Counted from the stretch's first letter, positions 1 to 6,522 are shown. The stretch is DNA of 7,049 bases from Nitrospinota bacterium (GCA_016200365.1 JACQEW010000372.1:1-7049); one strand, 5' to 3'. Translations and numbers: made by a program. Notes: generated by a model from the sequence alone, not told the origin.

Positions 1-485
1 GCGCTTTTAAGAAATCCCTCAAGTGCATCAATATCTTTATGGGGATACCTTTTTATCTCCGCACCGCTAAGCAGACACCCGTCAATTATACTGGCATGAT
101 TCAGCTTATCACTGAATATTATATCTCCCCTTCCGCAGATAGAAGATATTACCCCAAGATTAGCCGTATATCCTGAATTGAATAAAAGCGCCGACTCTGT
201 TCCCTTAAAAGATGCAATCCTCTCCTCCAGCCTCTCATGCAGCTCCATATTGCCGGAAATAAGTCTCGACGCACCTGAGCCGCATCCATATTTCTCTACG
301 GCTAAAATGGCAGCTTTCTTTAATTCAGGATGGGAGGCAAGCCCAAGATAATTATTTGATGAAAGCAGGATTACCTCTTTCCCGTTAATTTTTACCCTAT
401 TCCCCTGCCCGCTTTCGACAACCTTCAATTCCCTGTAAAGCCCCTCCCTCTTTAATTCCTCCAACTCATCATGTATAAAATCCAT
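1..485 (-). CDS. bioF: 8-amino-7-oxononanoate synthase, N-terminal part (cut by window edge)
   Basis: PLP-dependent enzyme of the alpha-oxoamine synthase family that condenses pimeloyl-thioester with L-alanine to give KAPA, the first committed step of biotin ring assembly in the cytoplasm. I translated 161 codons from the ATG at 485-483; the C-terminal part, including the PLP lysine, lies beyond base 1. Visible family motifs are SNNYLGLA (about residues 43-50), GCGSGASRLISG (67-78), FNSGYTANLG (102-111) and DKLNHASIIDG (126-136), whose His130 should stack on PLP. An in-frame TAA at 497-495 fixes the start, and AAAGG lies about 5 bases upstream as a weak ribosome site. It follows bioB by 69 bases on the same strand. 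The related 2-amino-3-ketobutyrate CoA ligase is the main alternative, but the bioB neighbour favours BioF. Confidence 0.93.
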   Translation of the reverse strand, partial: MDFIHDELEELKREGLYRELKVVESGQGNRVKINGKEVILLSSNNYLGLASHPELKKAAILAVEKYGCGSGASRLISGNMELHERLEERIASFKGTESALLFNSGYTANLGVISSICGRGDIIFSDKLNHASIIDGCLLSGAEIKRYPHKDIDALEGFLKS

Positions 486-497
486 AAAACCTTTTTA

Positions 498-591
498 ACC
501 ACAAAGACACAAAGGTCGCAAAGAAGAATAGAAGAAAAAGATTAAGCTTTCTCCTTACTTTATTTCTTTGTGTTCTTTGTGTCTTTGTGGT
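498..591. repeat. Inverted repeat of the ACCACAAAG family between bioB and bioF
   Basis: The left arm 498-523 and right arm 566-591 are reverse complements over 26 bases with three mismatches. The outer 17 bases, ACCACAAAGACACAAAG at 498-514 and its complement at 575-591, match perfectly. About 42 bases separate the arms. The right arm overlaps the 3' end of bioB and encodes its last residues. In the bioB-bioF transcript this would form a long A/U-rich hairpin ending just before the bioF ribosome site. There is no U-run after it, so it does not look like an intrinsic terminator. A related element lies at 4361-4545. I infer a dispersed intergenic repeat; its mobility and function are unknown. 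Confidence 0.85.
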
Positions 592-1571
592 GAATCATAT
601 ATCTCCAATCCCAAATCCTTAATCATCTGCAAGTCCTCTTTAGCGCCCCTCCCCTTTGTCGTAAGATAATTACCCACCATAATAGAATTGGCGCCTGCAG
701 CAAAAACAAAAGATTGAAGGTCCCGCAGGTTATGCTCCCTGCCTCCTGCCATCTTTATATCTTTATCAGGGAGCATGAAACGATATAGGGCAATAATCTT
801 TAAACACTCAAAAGGCTTGAGAGGGAAGCTGTTTTCCAGCCTTGTCCCCTGTATAGGATGGAGGAAATTCAATGGGACAGAATCCACATTTAGTTCTCTC
901 AATGTAAAGCACAGATCTATTCTCTGCTCGATGCTCTCTCCCATGCCGAATATCCCTCCGCAGCATGTTCTAAGACCTGCCTCCTTTGCACACTTTATAG
1001 TTTCGACATCCTCATCATAAGTATGGGTAGTGCATATATTGGGGAAAAAGCTCCTCGCAGTCTCAAGATTGTGGTGATATTCCTCCAGACCGGCTTCTTT
1101 TAGGGCAAAAAGCTCGTCTCTATTTAAAATACCCAGAGAGGCGCATCTGTGGATAGGTGTCTCTTTTTTCAGTGTATTAATCGTTTCGCAGATTCTATGC
1201 AGCTCACTTTCATTATTTATACCCTTGCCGCTTGTTACTATGCCAAATTTATAAGCCCCCTGAGCCATCGCGGTTCTTGCACCATCAAGTATTTGAGTGG
1301 TATTTATGAGAGGGTATTCGGGTATGTTTGTTTTATGATGTATAGACTGGGAGCAAAAGGAGCAGTCTTCAGGACATCTTCCTGACTTGGCATTTATTAT
1401 CGAGCAGAGGCTGATTAACCTCCCTTTAAATTTTTCCCTTATCCTGTTTGAAGATGACAGTAGGTCAAATATATGGGAATCGTCAATCGTAATTAAATCA
1501 TAAGCCTCGTCAAAACCTATATCTTCTTTATTAAGGGCTTTTTTTTCCATCCCAAGGATGAAATCCTGCAT
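555..1571 (-). CDS. bioB: Biotin synthase (radical SAM), with repeat-derived C-terminal tail
   Basis: Converts dethiobiotin to biotin by radical sulfur insertion, the final step of the pathway. The 338-residue protein has the radical SAM cluster motif CPEDCSFC (Cys66, Cys70, Cys73), then GIVTSGKG (110-117), YHHNLETA (165-172), CCGGIFGMGE (203-212), PLNFLHPIQGT (243-253) and AGGRE (275-279). Compared with E. coli BioB from memory, Cys143, Cys203 and Arg278 match auxiliary-cluster ligands C128, C188 and R260, while Gly110 stands where C97 would be. This points to an anaerobe-type BioB with a different auxiliary cluster. Residues 328-338 (PQRHKEHKEIK) are encoded by an intergenic repeat arm. The start at 1571 has no clear Shine-Dalgarno; Met8 is an alternative. 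It lies 31 bases after the ATPase gene and 69 before bioF. Confidence 0.95.
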   Translation of the reverse strand: MQDFILGMEKKALNKEDIGFDEAYDLITIDDSHIFDLLSSSNRIREKFKGRLISLCSIINAKSGRCPEDCSFCSQSIHHKTNIPEYPLINTTQILDGARTAMAQGAYKFGIVTSGKGINNESELHRICETINTLKKETPIHRCASLGILNRDELFALKEAGLEEYHHNLETARSFFPNICTTHTYDEDVETIKCAKEAGLRTCCGGIFGMGESIEQRIDLCFTLRELNVDSVPLNFLHPIQGTRLENSFPLKPFECLKIIALYRFMLPDKDIKMAGGREHNLRDLQSFVFAAGANSIMVGNYLTTKGRGAKEDLQMIKDLGLEIYDSPQRHKEHKEIK

Positions 1572-1602
1572 GTTCTAAGATTGACACAGGTTATCGGAAA
1601 AG

Positions 1603-4212
1603 TCAAGACTGCGGGCGGCTGCGAAAGTATGCCTTTTCGATTTCCACGGCTATGAATACACTAAATGAGACTGACAGGCAGAGAAACAGCTCAAAGGCGC
1701 TTAATGAAACTGTCTTGAATATCCCCTGTAAGACAGGGGTATAGGTTATCATAATTTGCAGCAGAAATGTCAGCGCTACAGCACTAAGGAGCGGTTTGTT
1801 TGAAAGGAGTCCGAGAGTAAACAGCGATTCCCTTTCTGAGCGGATGGCAATTACATGGAACATCTGAAAACCTGCGAGTGTAAAGAATACCATGCTCCTC
1901 GCATGGTCGAGGTCGTCATATTTAAGTCCCCACGCCATCACGCCGAGGGTGCCGAAGGACATAAGCAAACCAACCCAGATGATATGCTGCCACAGCCTTC
2001 CGGCAAATATACTCTCATCAGGGTCTCTCGGCGGACGATTCATAACATTCTTTTCAGCAGGCTCTACTCCCAGTGCAAGCGCCGGAAATGAATCCGTAAC
2101 TAAATTTATCCATAATATCTGAATCGGTAAAACAGGCAGGGGCATCCCTATCATAATGGCAAAAAACATCGTAAGTATCTCGCCTGAATTGGTTGACAGC
2201 ATATATCGTATAAATTTTCTTATATTGTCGTATATCACCCTGCCTTCATAAACCGCCTTTACAATAGTGGCAAAATTATCATCCCTCAATATAATATCCG
2301 ATGCCTCTTTGCTCACATCCGTTCCTGTTATGCCCATTGCAACACCTATATCAGCCTTTTTCAAAGCAGGGGCATCGTTTACACCATCTCCTGTCATTGC
2401 CACAATATGTCCTTTTTCTTTCAGGACGGTAACAATACGGATTTTGTCTTCAGGAGATACCCTTGCAAATACCCTCACAGACGACAGGAGATTGCTCAAA
2501 TGGGCAGGCTCCAGCAATTCCATATCCTTTCCAGTAACAATTTGTCCGTTTCCATCTGTAATTCCAAGCCGTTTTGCAATAGCACGCGCTGTGACAGGAT
2601 GGTCTCCTGTAATCATAATCGGGGTGATGCCTGCTTTTAAACATACCTCTACCGCTTCATAAGCCTCCTCCCTCGGAGGGTCTATCATACCGACAAGTCC
2701 AATGAAGGTCAGCCCTTTTTCAGCATCTTTCAGAGGCACACCTTTTTCAATCTCCTTATAGGCAAAGCATAGAACCCTTATGCCTCCGGCAGCCATCTTC
2801 TCATTCTCCGATAAAATCCTTTCTTTTAGAGCATCCGTTATAGAGCATACATCCAGCACACTATCTACAGAACCCTTTACAAACGCTGTATGATTTTCGG
2901 AATTGATGGGAGATGAATGGATTGTGGTCATCATCTTTCTAAAGGAGTCAAAGGGAATTTCATTTATTCTTGGATAATTCCTTTCCATCTCATGTTTATC
3001 TATTTCTGCCGCAGCCTTAAGCAGGGCAATTTCAGTCGGGTCCCCAATCTCTTTATCCCCATCAATAGAGGCATCATTGCATAAAACCATTGCCTTAAAG
3101 AGAGTATCGAGTGGTGAGTGATGAGTGATGAGTTCTCTATTTGAGATTTGGGATTTGAAATTTGAAATTTGAAATGTTCTCCCGCCAACATATATCTCCT
3201 CAACAGTCATTTTATTTGTGGTAAGTGTCCCTGTTTTATCGGAGCATATAACCGTTATACAGCCGAGCGTCTCTACAGCAGGGAGTTTGCGTATAATAGC
3301 ATTCTCCCTTGCCATCCTGTAAGCGCCGAGGGCAAGGACAATAGTGATAACTGCCGGAAGGCTCTCCGGTATTGCGGCTACCGCCAGACTTATTGCAGTA
3401 AGAAACATAAGCTGCAAAGGCTCCCCCCTCGATATACCTGCAATGAAGATGAGCAGACAGAGGAGCAGGACAGCCGCTGCCAGTCTCTTTCCCATAACAT
3501 CGAGTCTTGTCTGAAGAGGGGTCTTTATCTTTTCCGTCTCCTGAATGAGATTTGCAATCCTGCCGAGTTCTGTTGCCATCCCTGTAGCAGCCACAATCCC
3601 TACTCCCCTGCCGTAAGTAATAACAGTTCCTTTAAATGCCACATTTCTGCGGTCTGCAAGAGCAGTTTCTTCTTTTAGGGGGCTGCTGATTTTCTCGACA
3701 GGCGTGGACTCTCCTGTAAGGGGCGATTCATCTATCATAAGGTTAGGGCTTTCTATAAGCCTTATATCGGCAGGCACCCGCTCCCCGGCAGTAAGAATGA
3801 CTATATCCCCGGGAACAATATCCGTAGCAGGTATCTGATGGTATTTGCCGTCCCTTAATGTCGTTGCAGCAGGTATTTCGAGCTTTTTTAGGGCAGCAAG
3901 GGCCTTCTCTGCCCTGTATTCCTGCGAGAAGCCGATTATTGCATTTAATACAATAATACCCAGGATTACTGTCGTGTCTATTAATTCGCCTGTAAATGCA
4001 GAGATAACGGCGGCAATTATCAGTATTAAAATGAGGAGGTTTGTAAATTGCTCAAAAAAAATTATAAGAGGATTTTTACCCTTTCGCTCCTCAAGCTTAT
4101 TTTGCCCATATTGAGATAATCTCTTATGTGCTTCATCAGCAGAAAGCCCGCTCCTGCCGGTCTTAAGCTCTTTATAAAGCTCATCTTCATTCATCTGATA
4201 CCATGGTTTCAT
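1603..4212 (-). CDS. P-type cation-transporting ATPase, P2A Ca2+-type
   Basis: Membrane pump that hydrolyses ATP to move cations, most likely Ca2+ export. Numbered from the ATG at 4212 (869 residues), it has an N-terminal cation-ATPase domain, TGES (166-169, actuator), IPESLP in M4 (Glu283), phosphorylation motif DKTGTLT (Asp325), KGS (Lys446, nucleotide site), TGDHP (from 535), TGDGVNDAP (from 607), STNSGE in M5 (Asn675, Glu678), NLVTD in M6 (Asn703, Thr706, Asp707) and RSERESL near M8 (Glu793). These match SERCA residues for both Ca2+ sites, by alignment from memory. A GTG at 4224 would add four residues, but AGGTG lies 9 bases before the ATG and nothing precedes the GTG. Residues 347-368, in the N domain, are encoded by short tandem repeats. 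A plasma-membrane Mn2+/Ca2+ (PMR1-like) role is possible. Confidence 0.93.
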   Translation of the reverse strand: MKPWYQMNEDELYKELKTGRSGLSADEAHKRLSQYGQNKLEERKGKNPLIIFFEQFTNLLILILIIAAVISAFTGELIDTTVILGIIVLNAIIGFSQEYRAEKALAALKKLEIPAATTLRDGKYHQIPATDIVPGDIVILTAGERVPADIRLIESPNLMIDESPLTGESTPVEKISSPLKEETALADRRNVAFKGTVITYGRGVGIVAATGMATELGRIANLIQETEKIKTPLQTRLDVMGKRLAAAVLLLCLLIFIAGISRGEPLQLMFLTAISLAVAAIPESLPAVITIVLALGAYRMARENAIIRKLPAVETLGCITVICSDKTGTLTTNKMTVEEIYVGGRTFQISNFKSQISNRELITHHSPLDTLFKAMVLCNDASIDGDKEIGDPTEIALLKAAAEIDKHEMERNYPRINEIPFDSFRKMMTTIHSSPINSENHTAFVKGSVDSVLDVCSITDALKERILSENEKMAAGGIRVLCFAYKEIEKGVPLKDAEKGLTFIGLVGMIDPPREEAYEAVEVCLKAGITPIMITGDHPVTARAIAKRLGITDGNGQIVTGKDMELLEPAHLSNLLSSVRVFARVSPEDKIRIVTVLKEKGHIVAMTGDGVNDAPALKKADIGVAMGITGTDVSKEASDIILRDDNFATIVKAVYEGRVIYDNIRKFIRYMLSTNSGEILTMFFAIMIGMPLPVLPIQILWINLVTDSFPALALGVEPAEKNVMNRPPRDPDESIFAGRLWQHIIWVGLLMSFGTLGVMAWGLKYDDLDHARSMVFFTLAGFQMFHVIAIRSERESLFTLGLLSNKPLLSAVALTFLLQIMITYTPVLQGIFKTVSLSAFELFLCLSVSFSVFIAVEIEKAYFRSRPQS
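3116..3133. repeat. 7-base tandem repeat GAGTGAT inside the ATPase gene
   Basis: Two full copies of GAGTGAT (3116-3122, 3123-3129) and a partial GAGT (3130-3133), preceded by GTGGT. Read on the minus strand as ATCACTC it has no stop in any frame and encodes LITHHSPL of the ATPase N domain. On the plus strand it contains TGA. It is separated by only five bases from a second 7-base array. Confidence 0.85.
3139..3173. repeat. 7-base tandem repeat ATTTGAA inside the ATPase gene
   Basis: Five consecutive 7-base units: ATTTGAG, ATTTGGG, then ATTTGAA three times, followed by AT. On the minus strand the unit TTCAAAT is stop-free in all three frames and encodes FQISNFKSQISN of the ATPase. On the plus strand ATT TGA gives a stop. 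Because 7 is not a multiple of 3, three units (21 bases, seven codons) are needed to return to the same phase. Confidence 0.9.
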
Positions 4213-4245
4213 AATGGCGGACACCTGTATTCAAGTAGTAGATTT

Positions 4246-4274
4246 ATTATACCACCTTATACATATTTTGTAAT
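4246..4274 (-). promoter_or_regulatory. Sigma-70-type promoter for the ATPase gene
   Basis: On the minus strand the -10 TATAAT (4251-4246) is perfect and is preceded by TGG, giving an extended -10. ATTACA (4274-4269) is a 4-of-6 match to the -35, with exactly 17 bases between them. Transcription would start near 4239, leaving a leader of about 27 bases before the ATG at 4212 that includes the AGGTG ribosome site. The same promoter may also drive bioB and bioF. Confidence 0.7.
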
Positions 4275-4360
4275 TCGGTGTTTTAGGTATTTGATTTCCC
4301 TTGCTAAATGATGTTATTATTTTGATAAGATTTTTATTAACCCGAAAAATGCATTTAAAG

Positions 4361-4545
4361 AAAACCACAGAGGGCACAGAGATATTTTTAACTTTAAAAA
4401 GACTTTTATTTTCAAGCAATTCTCTGTGTCCTCGTGTTAGATATTTTGAAAATAATTAGATTTATCCTTGCATAAAAGAGTGCACAGAGGAAATCACATT
4501 TTTCCTTTTACTATCAATATGTTTCTCTGTGTGCTCTGTGGTTAA
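4361..4545. repeat. Double inverted repeat of the ACCACAGAG family
   Basis: The outer arms ACCACAGAGGGCACAGAGA (4364-4382) and the complement of ACCACAGAGCACACAGAGA (4524-4542) pair over 19 bases with two mismatches. Inside are two more, weaker arms: TCTCTGTGTCCTCGTGTT at 4421-4438 and GAGTGCACAGAGG at 4478-4490. The order left, right, left, right suggests two tandem hairpin units (4361-4439 and about 4478-4545). The arms resemble those at 498-591, with a shared pattern of ACCACARAG followed by CACARAG, so both belong to one dispersed family. GGTTAA borders the right end. Function is unknown. Confidence 0.8.
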
Positions 4546-4569
4546 TTGCATTATTTGGGTTAAAAGCAG

Positions 4570-4576
4570 AAGGAGG
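4570..4576 (+). promoter_or_regulatory. Strong Shine-Dalgarno site of the antitoxin gene
   Basis: AAGGAGG ends 7 bases before the ATG at 4584, a near-ideal ribosome binding site. It decides the antitoxin start over the later in-frame ATGs. It is the only strong ribosome site among the plus-strand genes. Confidence 0.85.
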
Positions 4577-4583
4577 AACGATT

Positions 4584-4895
4584 ATGCCTGTTGCAGAAAA
4601 GAAGACAATGCATCCATATATATCTATGGACTCAAGGATTTCGGGAGGACAGCCTGTTATCAAAGGTACCCGCATAAGGATAATAGATATTGCCGTTAGA
4701 TACGAACTTATGGGATTGAGCGCCGACATGATTATAGATGAATACCCTCATCTAAGGCTTGAGCAAATTCATGATGCATTGTCCTACTATTATGAACATA
4801 AGGATACATTCGATAAAAAATATCGTGAAGATCAGTCTTTCCTAATTCATCTTACGAAACAGTATCCATCCAGATTAAAAGCAAAGCTTGAATGA
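4584..4895 (+). CDS. DUF433 family antitoxin-like protein
   Basis: A 103-residue protein with the DUF433 (COG2442) pattern: ISMDSRISGGQPVIKGTRI (about residues 13-31), then a helical segment with IIDIAVRYELMGLSADMIIDEYP and L-EQIHDALSYYYEH (to about 72). This fold is a small winged-helix-like domain, and family members paired with DUF5615 genes are regarded as antitoxins. The charged tail (about 73-103) could wrap the toxin partner; that is inference. Its last four bases overlap the downstream start codon (ATGA at 4892-4895), so the two are translationally coupled. Autoregulation by the antitoxin is usual for such modules, but no operator is evident in the repeat-filled upstream region. Confidence 0.88.
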   Translation: MPVAEKKTMHPYISMDSRISGGQPVIKGTRIRIIDIAVRYELMGLSADMIIDEYPHLRLEQIHDALSYYYEHKDTFDKKYREDQSFLIHLTKQYPSRLKAKLE

Positions 4896-5218
4896 AAATT
4901 TATGCCGATGAGAATATAGAACGGTCTATAATCGAGGGCTTACGCAGACGACGGATAGAGGTAATTTCAGCCAGAGAACTTGGATACATTGGCAAATCCG
5001 ATGAATTTCATATTAAGAAAGCATTTGATATAAAAGCCGTCGTTCTTACACATGATGTTGATTTTCTAATAATGGCAAGCCGTCCCGAAGTCAGTCATTA
5101 TGGAATAATATTTTCGCATTCAAAAAATGTCTCTATTGGTCAATGTATTAGAGGGGTCGAATTAATAGCAAATATTTTAACCGATAGGGAGATGGAGAAT
5201 CACATTGAGTTTTTGTAG
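4892..5218 (+). CDS. DUF5615 PIN-like toxin-family protein
   Basis: A 108-residue protein of the DUF5615 (COG4634) PIN-like group, related to the Mut7-C/PIN nuclease fold. Visible acidic motifs are ADEN near the N-terminus (Asp6, Glu7, Asn8), SDEFHIKKAF (Asp37, Glu38) and LTHDVDF (Asp55, Asp57), the layout expected for metal binding in this fold. The C-terminal part YGIIFSHSKNVSIGQCIRGVELI (about 70-92) also fits the family. It overlaps the DUF433 gene by ATGA, the classic antitoxin-toxin order. A ribonuclease activity is inferred from the fold; targets are unknown, and some members may be inactive. The stop lies only 14 bases before hisS, which has no strong ribosome site of its own. Confidence 0.88.
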   Translation: MKIYADENIERSIIEGLRRRRIEVISARELGYIGKSDEFHIKKAFDIKAVVLTHDVDFLIMASRPEVSHYGIIFSHSKNVSIGQCIRGVELIANILTDREMENHIEFL

Positions 5219-5232
5219 ATAACACGAAAGTT

Positions 5233-6522
5233 ATGACAGACAAATATCATGCAATAAAAGGCGTGAAGGATATACTGCCGGGTGAGATTGAAAAATGGCA
5301 GTTTATGGAGAGGACAGCGGGAGAGGTATTTGAGCTTTACGGTTTTTCGGAGATAAGGATACCTATCTTTGAAAAGACCGCAGTTTTTACGAGGAGCATC
5401 GGGGAAACTACCGATATTGTAGAAAAGGAGATGTATACCTTTCCTGACAGGGGCGGCGACAGCCTGACATTGAGACCCGAAGGGACTGCATCTGTTGTAA
5501 GGGCGTATGTGGAGCATAATCTCTATAATCCCCCGTCAGTTGTTAAACTTTACTACATGGGACCTATGTTCAGATGCGAAAGACCGCAGGCAGGCAGATA
5601 CAGACAATTTTACCAAATCGGTGCAGAGGTCTTTGGGACAGAGAACCCCGAGATAGATGCAGAGGTTATCGGTATGCTCATGAGATATTTTGAAAAACTC
5701 GGTCTTACAGAGCTCGAACTTCAAATAAACAGTCTTGGATGCGATGAGTGCAGACCAAAATTCAAGGAGGCGCTTTTACAATTTTTAAAACAGAAAAAAA
5801 GCCTCCTCTGTGAAGACTGCCAGAGGAGATATGAGAGGAATCCATTGAGGATATTTGACTGCAAAAGCGCCAACTGCCATGAAGCGACGAAAGATGCACC
5901 CACAATCGAGACTCACAGATGTGAAAATTGTAAAAGGCATTTCGATTCTACATTGTCCTATCTTGACAAATTGGACATTCAATATACCAAAAAACCAAAA
6001 CTGGTAAGGGGACTCGATTACTATACAAAAACCGCCTTTGAAATCGTATCAAAAGGTCTTGGGTCGCAGAATGCAATTGCAGGAGGCGGCAGATACGATA
6101 AGCTGGTGGAAGAATTCGGAGGTCCGCCCACACCTGCCTTTGGATTTGCCATCGGTGTGGATAGAACCGCACCACTTATTCAGCAATCAGCAATCAGCAA
6201 TCAGCAATCAGTCCCCCTTATCTTTATTGCAACGCTTGGTGAAAGGGCTGACCTGAAGGCATTTGAGCTTATAAATGTCTTGAGACAGAACGGGATCAGG
6301 GTTGAAAGGGATTATGAAAAGGGGAGTTTAAAGAGCCAGATGAAAAAGGCAAATAAATCCGGAGCCAGGTATACAATTGTAATAGGAGATAATGAGCTCG
6401 ATAAAGATACGGTTATATTGCGTGATATGTCATCTGCTAAACAGGACGAGATAGATATGGAGAGAATCGTAGAAATATTAGTGCCGTTACAACTTGATAT
6501 GGACAACATAGTCAGGAGATAA
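5233..6522 (+). CDS. hisS: Histidine--tRNA ligase (class II)
   Basis: Charges tRNA-His with histidine in the cytoplasm. At 429 residues it is the usual bacterial length. Class II motifs are present: motif 1 region around KGVKDILPGE, LRPEGTASVVRAY (80-92), motif 2 MFRCERPQAGRYRQFYQIGAE (112-132), histidine-binding RGLDYYTKTAFEI (259-271), GGGRYDKL (284-291) and motif 3 FGFAIGVDR (303-311). The insertion domain has four Cys pairs or near-pairs (CDEC 170-173, CEDC 193-196, Cys210/Cys215, CENC 230-233), a probable metal site seen in some HisRS. Residues 317-327 come from a 7-base repeat in the linker before the anticodon-binding domain. The start has only a weak ribosome site and lies 14 bases after the toxin gene, suggesting co-transcription and coupling. 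Confidence 0.96.
   Translation: MTDKYHAIKGVKDILPGEIEKWQFMERTAGEVFELYGFSEIRIPIFEKTAVFTRSIGETTDIVEKEMYTFPDRGGDSLTLRPEGTASVVRAYVEHNLYNPPSVVKLYYMGPMFRCERPQAGRYRQFYQIGAEVFGTENPEIDAEVIGMLMRYFEKLGLTELELQINSLGCDECRPKFKEALLQFLKQKKSLLCEDCQRRYERNPLRIFDCKSANCHEATKDAPTIETHRCENCKRHFDSTLSYLDKLDIQYTKKPKLVRGLDYYTKTAFEIVSKGLGSQNAIAGGGRYDKLVEEFGGPPTPAFGFAIGVDRTAPLIQQSAISNQQSVPLIFIATLGERADLKAFELINVLRQNGIRVERDYEKGSLKSQMKKANKSGARYTIVIGDNELDKDTVILRDMSSAKQDEIDMERIVEILVPLQLDMDNIVRR
6181..6211. repeat. 7-base tandem repeat CAGCAAT inside hisS
   Basis: Four perfect CAGCAAT units plus CAG. Read on the plus strand it is stop-free in all frames and cycles through the heptapeptide QQSAISN, giving residues 317-326 of HisRS. 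The complementary strand, ATTGCTG, contains TGA. Gain or loss of a single unit would shift the reading frame of an essential gene; only three-unit changes keep it. Confidence 0.92.

Larger units (their letters stand above)
4213..4583. other. Divergent intergenic region between the ATPase and toxin-antitoxin genes
   Basis: About 370 bases with no supported gene. The left part (4225-4275) holds the ATPase promoter reading on the minus strand. The middle and right part (4361-4545) holds two degenerate inverted-repeat units. The last 14 bases hold the Shine-Dalgarno site of the plus-strand operon. I searched for a plus-strand promoter: TTGAAA at 4446-4451 could be a -35, but no good -10 stands at the right distance, so I make no call. 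No RNA gene is recognisable. Confidence 0.8.

Noticed and set aside
498..591. Intrinsic terminator after bioB
   Set aside because: The hairpin has no GC-rich stem and no U-run after it on the transcribed strand; the bioF start follows at once.
2267..2662. 131-codon plus-strand open frame
   Set aside because: Antisense shadow of the ATPase P domain; composition follows the codon pattern of the real gene.
3169..3678. 169-codon plus-strand open frame
   Set aside because: It lies fully antisense to the ATPase, has no recognisable domain, and the ATPase frame carries all family motifs.
4231..4419. 62-codon minus-strand frame before the ATPase
   Set aside because: It runs through the inverted repeat and across the ATPase promoter; no ribosome site or protein features.
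4446..4476. Plus-strand promoter starting with TTGAAA
   Set aside because: The best -10 match (CATAAA at 4471-4476) stands 19 bases away and is weak, so it cannot be supported.
4514..4729. 71-codon minus-strand frame over the antitoxin start
   Set aside because: Antisense to a well-supported DUF433 gene, and its C-terminal HRAHRETY-like end is just the repeat arm translated.
5200..5517. 105-codon minus-strand open frame
   Set aside because: Antisense to the hisS N-terminus and the toxin end; no ribosome site or family features.
6181..6211. CRISPR-like repeat
   Set aside because: Units are 7 bases and contiguous, with no spacers, and they lie within the hisS reading frame.
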